The notes: generated by a model from the sequence alone, not told the origin. Counted from the first letter of the stretch, positions 7,565-14,733 are shown. The stretch is DNA of 19,683 bases from Sporomusaceae bacterium (GCA_022839045.1 JALHDI010000052.1:1-19683), one strand, 5' to 3'. Numbers and translations are program-made.

Positions 7565-8800
7565 ATGACTTACAAAACGGAAAAATGGTTCACAAGCCCG
7601 TGGAATTTCGCCGACGAGGTACGGGCCCAGCTTGACTTCGCGCCGAAAATCGAACTGCACGATGTGACGCTCCGGGATGGCGAGCAGCAAGCGGGGGTAA
7701 CCTTCCGTAGCGACGATAAGATACGGATCGCCGAAAAATTGGCCGAGGCCGGCGTACATAGAATCGAGGCCGGCATGCCGGCAGTGTCCAAGGAAGACGA
7801 AGCGGCGATCAAAGAAATCGTCAAACGCAACCTCGGCCCGAAGATTTTTGCCTTCGGGCGCTGCATGAAGGAAGATGTCAAGCGGGCCGTGGATTGCGGC
7901 GTCGACGGCATAGTGGTGGAGATCCCGTCCAGCGAACACATCATCAAATACGCTTATCGCTGGCCGTTGGAAAAGGCGATCGATCTATCGATCGAAGCCA
8001 CGCTGTACGCCAAAGAAAACGGTTTGTACACGGTATTCTTCCCGATTGACGGCTCCAGGGCCGATATCAACTGGTTCCTCGATCTGATCCAGCGCATCGA
8101 ACGGGAAGGCCATATGGACGCCCTGGCGGTGGTGGATACCTTCGGCGGCTGCTCTCCGAGCGCAATTCCTTACCTGATTAGGAAGATTAAAGAACGGATC
8201 AACAAACCGCTCGAAACCCATTTCCACGACGATTTCGGTCTCGGCGCGGCCAATACCATCCTCGGTTTAGCGGCGGGCGCCAACGTTGCCCACACAACCG
8301 TTTCCGCCCTCGGCGAACGGGCCGGCAACGCTGCTTATGAAGACGTAGCCCTGGCTTTACTGACGATGTACGGCGTCGATCTCGGGATCAAAACGGAGAA
8401 GATGTACGAAATCTCCAAATTCGTGCGCGCGCTCGCCGGGGTAGAAGTTCGCGGCAACCGCGGCATTATCGGCGAAGATATATTTAAGATCGAATCGGGC
8501 ATTATTTCCGGCTGGCTGAAAAACTGCGGCCAGGAGCATGCGCTCGAACTGAGCCCATACCGTTGGGATCTTGTCGGCCAGTCGGCCCCCGAGATAGTTT
8601 TGGGGAAAAACAGCGGCGCCGATTCGATCAAAATGTGGCTGGAGCGGGTGGGCAAGCCGACCGCAAAGGATGAAATATCGCTGATCTCGGAAGAAAAGGT
8701 GCTGGAGCTTGTGCAGAAGGTCAAGGCCCGGGCGCTTGAAAAGAGAGGGCTGTTAACGCTGAGAGACTTCGAAGATGTTTTGGCGGAAGCCGGAGTATAA
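7565..8800 (+). CDS. DRE-TIM metallolyase: homocitrate/isopropylmalate/citramalate synthase-like (HMGL-like) enzyme
   Basis: The 411-residue product belongs to the HMGL-like TIM-barrel family, whose members condense acetyl-CoA (or another acyl-CoA) with a 2-oxo acid or cleave such products. Visible are the signature LHDVTLRDGEQQAG (R37, D38, E40), GMPAVSKEDEAAI, the metal site HFHDDFGLGAANT (H219, H221), SALGERAGNAAYED, and a C-terminal part with GKNSGADSIKMWLE. It is shorter than LeuA and lacks its regulatory leucine-binding domain; its size fits homocitrate synthase-like enzymes. The metal-site motif reads HxHDD where synthases usually have HxHND. The ribosome site AGGAGGAG is well placed. 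It is the last gene of the cluster and is followed by a terminator. The substrate, and whether it works as synthase or lyase, cannot be told from sequence. Confidence 0.88.
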   Translation: MTYKTEKWFTSPWNFADEVRAQLDFAPKIELHDVTLRDGEQQAGVTFRSDDKIRIAEKLAEAGVHRIEAGMPAVSKEDEAAIKEIVKRNLGPKIFAFGRCMKEDVKRAVDCGVDGIVVEIPSSEHIIKYAYRWPLEKAIDLSIEATLYAKENGLYTVFFPIDGSRADINWFLDLIQRIEREGHMDALAVVDTFGGCSPSAIPYLIRKIKERINKPLETHFHDDFGLGAANTILGLAAGANVAHTTVSALGERAGNAAYEDVALALLTMYGVDLGIKTEKMYEISKFVRALAGVEVRGNRGIIGEDIFKIESGIISGWLKNCGQEHALELSPYRWDLVGQSAPEIVLGKNSGADSIKMWLERVGKPTAKDEISLISEEKVLELVQKVKARALEKRGLLTLRDFEDVLAEAGV

Positions 8801-8992
8801 CCGCCAAAACATTGGCGTGGGAAGCGGCGGGCGGTTGCTGACTATTTAGCGGACACGGAAACCGTACGACTAGGAAAATGCGTCCTGCGAGAGGGTGTCG
8901 ATATCAGGGACGTATAACCGAAGTAGCCGTTTCTTGCTTGGCGGTTTTGATGTCAATAGTTGAATTTTTCATGTGAACAGGAACGTGGTTTA
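8801..8992. other. Intergenic stretch without recognisable gene
   Basis: Apart from a small inverted repeat right after the synthase stop (CGCCAAAACATTGGCG, 8803-8818), I see no coding frame, RNA gene or clear regulatory motif here. It leads into the terminator at 8993. Confidence 0.5.
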
Positions 8993-9034
8993 AGCCTTGT
9001 TTGCCGATGTATCGGCAAACAAGGCTGGTTTTTT
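8993..9034 (+). terminator. Strong Rho-independent terminator ending the organic-acid cluster
   Basis: A perfect 15-bp stem, AGCCTTGTTTGCCGA (8993-9007) with TCGGCAAACAAGGCT (9012-9026), closes a four-base loop and is followed by GG and six Ts. It marks the end of the cluster that starts at the promoter at 3331. The inner part of its stem resembles that of the terminator at 3191-3229. Confidence 0.92.
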
Positions 9035-9083
9035 ATTCGCAGATAAAGAATTACATTACATCAATCGCAGGGCGGTTCTCCTT

Positions 9084-9101
9084 GGAATACAGCCGTATTT
9101 C
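9084..9101. promoter_or_regulatory. Candidate operator 1 upstream of the IclR gene
   Basis: GGAATACAGCCGTATTTC is an inverted repeat with AATAC/GTATT half-sites. It lies 126 bases before the regulator gene in an AT-rich region. It overlaps a second small dyad, TTTCATATAGTGAA (9098-9111). The half-site resembles that of the palindrome at 9183-9197. A binding role is inferred. Confidence 0.4.
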
Positions 9102-9182
9102 ATATAGTGAACTATCGTGCCAAAACAGTAAAAAAACAGCAGGAATTTAGCGGCGATCAGTGTAATCTAGCAATAAAATTCT

Positions 9183-9197
9183 AGTATGCGGCATACT
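9183..9197. promoter_or_regulatory. Candidate operator 2: perfect 15-bp palindrome upstream of the IclR gene
   Basis: AGTATGC-G-GCATACT is a perfect palindrome with one central base, 30 bases before the regulator's start codon. It is followed by a near-palindrome TTTCACAATGTGGAA (9199-9213) that runs to the ribosome site. Its position suits autoregulation by the IclR protein. I could not assign convincing -35/-10 boxes here. Confidence 0.5.
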
Positions 9198-9226
9198 GTT
9201 TCACAATGTGGAATGGAGAAGGAAGT

Positions 9227-9997
9227 ATGGAAAAACACTTTTTAGAAGTCCAGGTACTTCAGCGGGCCATGGACGTTCTCGAGGTCATCGGCACGAGCAC
9301 CGATCCGGTCAGCCTGAAAAACATCACCGAAAGAGTCGGCCTCCCCAAATCCACGGTATACCGTATCCTGTCCAACCTCGAATCCCGCGGCTATATCTGC
9401 TGCAGCAACGAGGGCGGCTACCGCCTGGGGGTCACCTTTCTCACCCTCGGCCAAAAAGCCGAACGGGGGTTCGAACTGAAACGCCTGGCCCGGCCGCACA
9501 TGACGAGGCTCAATCAGCTCACCAACGAATCGGTCCACCTCGGCGTGCTGGCGAGAAACAAAGTCCTCTACCTCGACTCCATCGACAGCCCCCACACCAT
9601 CCGGCTCGTCGCCCAGATCGGCGGCAGCAACCATCTGCACTGCACGTCCCTCGGCAAAGCCCTGCTCATTGCCCACACCGATGACGAGATAAGGCAGATA
9701 CTCATCGAGGCCGGCATGGAGCGCCGGACCCACTACACCCTGGTCACCCCCGAAGCCTTTCTCAAAGAAATGGAAGTCGTGCGCCGCGTCGGTTTCGGCT
9801 TCGACGACCGCGAGAGCGACAACGAATGCTTCTGCATCGGCGCGCCCATTTACAACCATCTCGGCCAGGTTCTCGCCGCGATCAGCGTATCGGGGCCGAT
9901 CTCCCGCGTCTCGCGGCGGACGGCGGAAACCATCGTCGTTCCGCGGCTCATCGAAGCCACCAGGAGCATCTCCCGCTCCTTGGGGTATGTATCCTGA
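9227..9997 (+). CDS. IclR-family transcriptional regulator (likely KdgR-type)
   Basis: The 256-residue product has an N-terminal winged helix-turn-helix (about residues 5-65, with ITERVGLPKSTVYRILSNLE) and an IclR effector domain (about 80-250). Diagnostic segments are HLGVLARNKVLYLDSI, HCTSLGKALLI and the C-terminal FCIGAPIYNHLGQVLAAISV. The start at 9227 is chosen for the purine-rich GGAGAAGGA immediately before it; an in-frame ATG at 9206 lacks a ribosome site and overlaps a candidate operator. IclR proteins of the KdgR type control KDG and pectin-derivative metabolism, often with KDG or a related sugar acid as ligand. Position directly upstream of kduI supports that role, which is inferred. 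Confidence 0.9.
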   Translation: MEKHFLEVQVLQRAMDVLEVIGTSTDPVSLKNITERVGLPKSTVYRILSNLESRGYICCSNEGGYRLGVTFLTLGQKAERGFELKRLARPHMTRLNQLTNESVHLGVLARNKVLYLDSIDSPHTIRLVAQIGGSNHLHCTSLGKALLIAHTDDEIRQILIEAGMERRTHYTLVTPEAFLKEMEVVRRVGFGFDDRESDNECFCIGAPIYNHLGQVLAAISVSGPISRVSRRTAETIVVPRLIEATRSISRSLGYVS

Positions 9998-10042
9998 CCG
10001 GCAAACACCAAAATCATCTTAAAATTCGAAGGAGGCCCGTCC

Positions 10043-10870
10043 ATGGAAATCAGATACCCGTCCCATCCCCAGGATGTCAAGCACTACACCACCGAACAGC
10101 TTCGCAAGGACTTTCTCATCCAGGAAATCTTCGTTCCCGGCCAGACGAAAATGATCTATAGCCACTTTGACCGGATCATCGCCGGCGGGGTCTGCCCCAC
10201 CGCTCCCCTTGCCCTCGAAGCCGGCAAGGAGATCGCCGCCGAATATTTCCTCCAGCGGCGGGAAATCGGCATCATCAACGTCGGCGCGCCGGGCAAGGTC
10301 GTTGTCGACGGCACCGAATACCCCCTGAAAAAAACCGACGGACTGTACATCGGCATGGGTGCCCGAAAGGTAACCTTCCATAGCGACGACCCGGCCAACC
10401 CGGCCAAATTCTACTTCAACAGCACCCCGGCGCACAAAACCTATCCCACCACCAAAATTCTCGTCACCGACATCGTTCCCGCCGCCCTGGGCGACATCAG
10501 CCAGTCCAACGAGCGGAAAATCTACAAGTACATTGTTCCCGGCGGCGTCCAGAGCTGCCAGCTCGTCATGGGCATGACCGTCCTCGCCCCCGGCAACATG
10601 TGGAACTCGATGCCCTGCCACACCCACGAGCGGCGCATGGAAGTATACTTCTACTTCGACCTCGCCCCCGACGCCGTCGTCTTCCACCTCATGGGCGAGC
10701 CGGAAGAGACGCGCCACGTCGTCATCCGCAACGAAGAAGCGGTAATCTCGCCCAGTTGGTCGATCCACTCCGGCGTGGGCACGGGAAACTACACCTTCAT
10801 CTGGGGGATGGCCGGCGAAAACCAGAAGTTCGACGACATGGACCATGTAGCGATGTCTCGTTTGAAATAA
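10043..10870 (+). CDS. kduI: 5-dehydro-4-deoxy-D-glucuronate isomerase
   Basis: KduI interconverts 5-keto-4-deoxyuronate (made by lyases acting on pectin or other uronate polymers) and 2,5-diketo-3-deoxygluconate. The 275-residue length fits the family. The zinc site of the cupin fold is visible as H193, H195 and E200 in CHTHERRMEVY, and H242 in SIHSG. The spacing is the same as the metal ligands of E. coli KduI (196, 198, 203, 245). Other conserved parts are LIQEIFVPGQTKMIYSHFDR and FYFNSTPAHKTYPTTKI. The ribosome site is AAGGAGG, 45 bases after the regulator gene. The substrate comes from outside this window: no polysaccharide lyase or sugar-acid transporter is encoded nearby. Confidence 0.96.
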   Translation: MEIRYPSHPQDVKHYTTEQLRKDFLIQEIFVPGQTKMIYSHFDRIIAGGVCPTAPLALEAGKEIAAEYFLQRREIGIINVGAPGKVVVDGTEYPLKKTDGLYIGMGARKVTFHSDDPANPAKFYFNSTPAHKTYPTTKILVTDIVPAALGDISQSNERKIYKYIVPGGVQSCQLVMGMTVLAPGNMWNSMPCHTHERRMEVYFYFDLAPDAVVFHLMGEPEETRHVVIRNEEAVISPSWSIHSGVGTGNYTFIWGMAGENQKFDDMDHVAMSRLK

Positions 10871-10948
10871 GTATAGCTGTGGGATGAAAAAATGGCCGGG
10901 GGGTGATAGAACCGCTTAACAACGCGCCGCTCTGGTCCGCCCCTTCCT

Positions 10949-11000
10949 GGAAACCCGGCCGCCCGACGACGGGTCAGGCCGGTTTGGCCGCCGGGTTTCC
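10949..11000 (+). other. GC-rich hairpin between kduI and kduD
   Basis: GGAAACCCGGC (10949-10959) pairs perfectly with GCCGGGTTTCC (10990-11000). A second hairpin, CCCCCTCT with AGAGCGGGG, follows at 11004-11025. The tail is TTTCCCCC rather than a T-run, so full termination is doubtful. The 252-base gap has no other recognisable content before the kduD ribosome site. It could be a partial terminator, a processing site or a structured leader. Confidence 0.55.
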
Positions 11001-11122
11001 TTTCCCCCTCTCACGAAGAGCGGGGCAGGACACTCTTGCGGAAGACATGCAGGTTATCTACGCTCCATCTACGAAGGCCGGAGCATTCAATAACAAAAAC
11101 GCAACACTATGGAGGCGATCAA

Positions 11123-11884
11123 ATGATTCTCGACCAATTCTCACTGTCCGGTAAAGTAGCCGTCGTCACCGGAGCCAGCCGCGGCCTCGGCGCCGGCATG
11201 GCCCTGGGGCTCGCGGAAGCCGGCGCCGACCTCGTCGTCGTGGCCAGCAGCGCCCGCATCCACGATACGGCGGCCCAAATCACCGCCCTCGGCCGCAAAT
11301 GCGTGGCCGTCCAGACCGACCTCACCGACGTCAAAACCGTACCCACGGTCATCGACGCCGCCTTGAAAAACTTCGGCAAGCTCGACATCCTCATCAACTG
11401 CGCCGGCATCATCCGCCGCGCTCCGGCCATCGAATTTACCGAAAAAGACTGGGACGACGTCATGAACGTTAACCTCAAAACGATGTTCTTCATGTGCCAG
11501 GCGGCAGCCAAGGAAATGATGAAACAGGGCAAGGGCAAGATCGTCAACATCGCCTCCCTGCTGTCCTTCCAGGGCGGCATCATCGTTCCGTCCTACACCG
11601 CCAGCAAATCCGGCGTCGCCGGCATGACCAAGGCCCTCGCCAACGAATGGGCCGCCCACGGCATCAACGTCAACGCCATCGCCCCCGGCTACATGGCCAC
11701 CGAAATGACCGAAGCCCTCCAGAAGAGCGCCGAGCGCGCCCCGGCCATCCTCGCCCGCATTCCGCAGGGACGGTGGGGAACGCCGGACGACATGAAAGGC
11801 GCCGCCGTCTACCTCTCCTCCGCCGCATCCGACTACCTCCAGGGCCACGTCCTGGTCGTCGACGGCGGCTGGATGGGCCGCTAA
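11123..11884 (+). CDS. kduD: 2-dehydro-3-deoxy-D-gluconate 5-dehydrogenase
   Basis: KduD reduces 2,5-diketo-3-deoxygluconate to 2-keto-3-deoxygluconate with NAD(P)H, the step after KduI. The 253-residue product is a classical short-chain dehydrogenase: cofactor motif TGASRGLG near the N-terminus, NCAG in place of NNAG, catalytic S145, Y158 and K162 (YTASK), and the C-terminal GHVLVVDGGWMGR. The N-terminus MILDQFSLSGKVAVVTG and the length match KduD closely. The start at 11123 is set by GGAGG (11111-11115), seven bases upstream; the frame is open further upstream but without a ribosome site. Confidence 0.94.
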   Translation: MILDQFSLSGKVAVVTGASRGLGAGMALGLAEAGADLVVVASSARIHDTAAQITALGRKCVAVQTDLTDVKTVPTVIDAALKNFGKLDILINCAGIIRRAPAIEFTEKDWDDVMNVNLKTMFFMCQAAAKEMMKQGKGKIVNIASLLSFQGGIIVPSYTASKSGVAGMTKALANEWAAHGINVNAIAPGYMATEMTEALQKSAERAPAILARIPQGRWGTPDDMKGAAVYLSSAASDYLQGHVLVVDGGWMGR

Positions 11885-11916
11885 ATAAAGGCCCCGAACA
11901 AAAATATAATCGTCCA

Positions 11917-11945
11917 TTCCCGCCCGCGGACACAGCGGCCGGGAA
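11917..11945 (+). other. GC-rich hairpin between kduD and the zinc dehydrogenase gene
   Basis: TTCCCGCCCGC (11917-11927) pairs with GCGGCCGGGAA (11935-11945) with one mismatch. It ends just before the ribosome site GGGAGG (11948-11953) and could affect its access. No T-run follows. Confidence 0.45.
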
Positions 11946-11961
11946 CAGGGAGGTCTAGCGA

Positions 11962-12975
11962 GTGAAAGCAGCGATTCTTTACGGACCCCGTGATCTCAGA
12001 CTGGTCGAGACTGCCATGCCCGTCCCCGCCGCCGACGGAGTCCTCATCCGCGTCAAGGCGATGGGCATCTGCGGCTCCGACCTTCACGCCTACCACGGCA
12101 AACTGGCCACCGTAGTATACCCGCGGCTCATCGGTCACGAAGTCGTCGGCGAAGTCGTCGAAACCGGCGGCGCCGTCAGCAAAGTCAAAGCCGGCGACCA
12201 TGTCGTCATGGACCCGGTCGTCAGCTGCGGCCGCTGCCCGGCGTGCCGGTCGGGCCGCGGCAACGTCTGCCGCGACGTCAAATGCATGGGCGTCGCCGCC
12301 GAAGGCGGCTGCGCCGAATACATAGTCCTGCCCGAAGGCAACGTCCACCTCATCCCCGCCGACATCCCCTGGAATGAAGCGGCGCTCATCGAGCCCTACA
12401 CCATCGGCGCCCAGGTCACGAGCCGCGGCGAAGTCGCCGCCGGCGACACCCTCCTCGTCATGGGGGCCGGCCCCATCGGCCTCGTTGTCCTCCAGGCCGC
12501 CAAGCGGCGCCGCGCCAAAGTCATCATCACCGACGTATCCGAAGGGCGGCTTGAGCTCGCCCGCCGGCTCGACGCCGACGTAACCGTCAACCCCCAAAAA
12601 CAGGATCTGGCCGTAGCCGTCAGCCAATTCACCGACGGCTACGGCGTCAACGTCGCCGTCGACGCCGTAGGCCTGCCCGAACTCTTCGCCCAGGCGGTCG
12701 AGTTTACCGCGCCCACCGGCCGCGTCGTCATCCTCGGCTTCAACCCCGTCCCGTCCCAGGTGGCGGAGTTGCCGATCACCCGCAAGGAACTCGACATCCG
12801 CGGCTCGCGCATGCACGCCGGCAAATTCCCTGAAGTCATCAAATGGTTTGCCGCCCAAGAAATAAAGACCACGCCCCTGATATCCCACCAATTCCCGTTC
12901 GAAAAAATCAACGAAGCCTTCAACACGCTCGAACGGGAACCCGACAAAACCTGCAAAGTAATCATCACCTTCTGA
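11962..12975 (+). CDS. RspB-like zinc-dependent dehydrogenase, probable hexonate 5-dehydrogenase
   Basis: The 337-residue product is a medium-chain zinc dehydrogenase. Catalytic zinc residues are C37 (GICGSD) and H59-E60 (GHE). Structural zinc cysteines are C89, C92, C95 and C103. The cofactor site is GAGPIGL. The C-terminal pattern ITRKELDIRGSRMHAGKFP and the ending CKVIITF recall E. coli RspB and LgoD, from a group that oxidises sugar acids such as L-gulonate or L-galactonate at C5 to fructuronate or tagaturonate. That comparison is from memory, not a search. Lying between kduD and kdgA, it may add another sugar acid to the KDG route, although the mannonate or altronate steps needed are not in the window. 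The GTG start has GGGAGG eight bases upstream. Confidence 0.85.
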   Translation: MKAAILYGPRDLRLVETAMPVPAADGVLIRVKAMGICGSDLHAYHGKLATVVYPRLIGHEVVGEVVETGGAVSKVKAGDHVVMDPVVSCGRCPACRSGRGNVCRDVKCMGVAAEGGCAEYIVLPEGNVHLIPADIPWNEAALIEPYTIGAQVTSRGEVAAGDTLLVMGAGPIGLVVLQAAKRRRAKVIITDVSEGRLELARRLDADVTVNPQKQDLAVAVSQFTDGYGVNVAVDAVGLPELFAQAVEFTAPTGRVVILGFNPVPSQVAELPITRKELDIRGSRMHAGKFPEVIKWFAAQEIKTTPLISHQFPFEKINEAFNTLEREPDKTCKVIITF

Positions 12976-12985
12976 AAAAGGCGCG

Positions 12986-13007
12986 GGCCGGCGGCTTGCC
13001 GCCGGCC
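12986..13007 (+). other. Perfect GC hairpin between the zinc dehydrogenase gene and kdgA
   Basis: GGCCGGCGGC (12986-12995), a TT loop, and GCCGCCGGCC (12998-13007) form a perfect 10-bp stem. With no T-run it is unlikely to stop transcription fully; a role in mRNA processing or stability is possible. Confidence 0.55.
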
Positions 13008-13048
13008 GTGGCCGCAGCCGACAATGCTTTGAGGAGGAGTCCGAAAAA

Positions 13049-13696
13049 ATGTTGACAAGACAAGCCGTACTGCAGAAGATTACCGCAGCGGGCCTCGTGG
13101 CCGTCGTTCGCGCCGAAAGCTCCGAACAGGCCGCCAAAATAGCCGACGCCTGCATCCAGGGCGGCGTCGCGGCCATCGAAATCACCTTCACCGTCCCGGG
13201 CGCCGCCGACACCATCAAAGACCTCGTGCGCACCTACAAATCAGGCGAAATCATCATCGGCGCCGGCACCGTGCTCGACCCGGAAACCGCCCGCATCGCC
13301 ATCCTCGCCGGCGCCCAGTACATCGTCAGCCCCTGCATCAACCTCGACACCATCAAACTCTGCAACCGCTACCAGATACCCATCATGCCCGGCGCAGCCA
13401 CCATCAAGGAAATCGTCGAAGCCATGGAAGCCGGCGCCGACATCGTCAAAGTCTTCCCCGGCGAAACCCTCGGCCCCACCTTCGTCAAAGCCGTCAAAGG
13501 CCCGCTGCCCCAGGCGCCCCTCATGCCCACCGGCGGCGTCAGCCTCGACAACGTCGCCGACTGGATCAAAGCCGGCTGCGTGGCCGTAGGGGTCGGCGGC
13601 AACCTCACCGCCGGCGCCAAGAAAGGCGACTGGCAATCCATCACCGCCATCGCCCAAGAATTCATCGCCAAAATCCGCGCCGCCCGCGGCCAATAG
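13049..13696 (+). CDS. kdgA: 2-dehydro-3-deoxy-phosphogluconate (KDPG) aldolase
   Basis: This aldolase (also called Eda) splits KDPG into pyruvate and glyceraldehyde-3-phosphate, the last step of the pathway. The 215-residue TIM-barrel has the catalytic glutamate E44 in AIEITFTVPG, the substrate loop GAGTVLDPE, the Schiff-base lysine K134 in IVKVFPG, and the phosphate-binding PTGGVSLDN and AVGVGGNL segments. GGAGGAG (13033-13039) is well placed for the ATG. It is followed after 17 bases by the kinase that makes its substrate. A KHG/KDPG bifunctional activity is possible. Confidence 0.95.
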   Translation: MLTRQAVLQKITAAGLVAVVRAESSEQAAKIADACIQGGVAAIEITFTVPGAADTIKDLVRTYKSGEIIIGAGTVLDPETARIAILAGAQYIVSPCINLDTIKLCNRYQIPIMPGAATIKEIVEAMEAGADIVKVFPGETLGPTFVKAVKGPLPQAPLMPTGGVSLDNVADWIKAGCVAVGVGGNLTAGAKKGDWQSITAIAQEFIAKIRAARGQ

Positions 13697-13713
13697 GAAG
13701 GAGAGCATCCACA

Positions 13714-14733
13714 ATGAAAGCGGTAACCTTCGGAGAAATTATGCTGCGTCTCGCCCCCCCCGGCTATCTGCGCTTCGAGCAAACCAGCGCCTTCGAAGCC
13801 GTCTACGGCGGCGGCGAAGCCAACGTAGCCGTATCGCTCGCCAACTTCGGCATCCCCGCCGCCTTCGTCACCAAAGTACCCGACAACCCCATCGGCCAGG
13901 CGGCCATCAACGAAATGCGCCGCTACGGCGTCGACACCGCTTACATGCTCAAGGGAGGCGAGCGCCTCGGCATCTACTTCCTCGAAAAAGGCGCCTCCCA
14001 GCGCCCCTCCAAAGTCGTCTACGACCGCAAACTGTCCGCCATCTCCCAGGCCAAGAAGGAAGACTTCGACTGGCCGGCCATCTTCAAAGGCGCCAACTGG
14101 TTCCACTTCACCGGCATCACCCCCGCCCTCGGCGACAGCGTCGCCGAAGCGGTCCTCGCCGCCTGCCAGGCCGCCAAGGCCGCAGGGCTCACGGTAAGCT
14201 GCGACCTCAACTTCCGCAAGAACCTCTGGACGAGCGAAAAAGCCGGCAAGACCATGGCCCGGTTCATGCCCTACGTCGACGTCTGCATCGCCAACGAAGA
14301 AGACGCGGAAAAAGTCTTCGGCATCAAAGCCCCCGACACCGACATCGTCGGCGGCACCCTCAGCCACGACGGCTACAAAGCAGTCGCCGAAGAACTAAAA
14401 AAACGCTTCGGCTTCTCCGCCGTCGCCATAACCCTGCGGGGCAGCATCTCCGCCTCCGATAACAACTGGGCGGCCATGCTCTACAAAGACGGCGAATTTC
14501 ACTTCTCCCGCACCTATCCCATCCACATTGTCGACCGCGTCGGCGGCGGCGACTCCTTCGCCGGCGGCCTCATCTACGCCCTCCTGAGCGGCTTCGCCAA
14601 CAAAGACGCCCTCGAATTCGCCGTTGCCGCCTCCTGCCTCAAACACTCCATCGAAGGCGACCATAACCACGTCACCGTCGCCGAAGTCAAAACCCTGGCC
14701 GGCGGCGACGCCTCCGGCCGTGTTCAACGCTAA
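13714..14733 (+). CDS. kdgK: 2-keto-3-deoxygluconate kinase (PfkB family)
   Basis: KdgK phosphorylates KDG to KDPG with ATP, linking KduD to the aldolase. The 339-residue product shows the PfkB fold: N-terminal FGEIMLRLAPPG, sugar-binding GGGEANVAVSLANFG, CDLNFRKNLW, and the catalytic DRVGGGDSFAGGL (base D280) with the anion-hole glycines. Kinases of this type from other Bacillota have the same GGGDSF variant of the usual GAGD. The assignment to KDG rather than another ketose acid rests on both the motifs and the neighbours. AAGGAGAG precedes the ATG. It is the last gene before a terminator. Confidence 0.92.
   Translation: MKAVTFGEIMLRLAPPGYLRFEQTSAFEAVYGGGEANVAVSLANFGIPAAFVTKVPDNPIGQAAINEMRRYGVDTAYMLKGGERLGIYFLEKGASQRPSKVVYDRKLSAISQAKKEDFDWPAIFKGANWFHFTGITPALGDSVAEAVLAACQAAKAAGLTVSCDLNFRKNLWTSEKAGKTMARFMPYVDVCIANEEDAEKVFGIKAPDTDIVGGTLSHDGYKAVAEELKKRFGFSAVAITLRGSISASDNNWAAMLYKDGEFHFSRTYPIHIVDRVGGGDSFAGGLIYALLSGFANKDALEFAVAASCLKHSIEGDHNHVTVAEVKTLAGGDASGRVQR

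Noticed and set aside
8801..8992. Possible degraded gene or small RNA
   Set aside because: No frame longer than a few dozen codons, no ribosome site and no recognisable RNA structure beyond a small dyad.
11881..13233. 450-codon open frame on the - strand
   Set aside because: It lies opposite the zinc dehydrogenase and the start of kdgA, with Gly/Asp/Val-rich low-complexity composition typical of antisense artefacts in GC-rich DNA.
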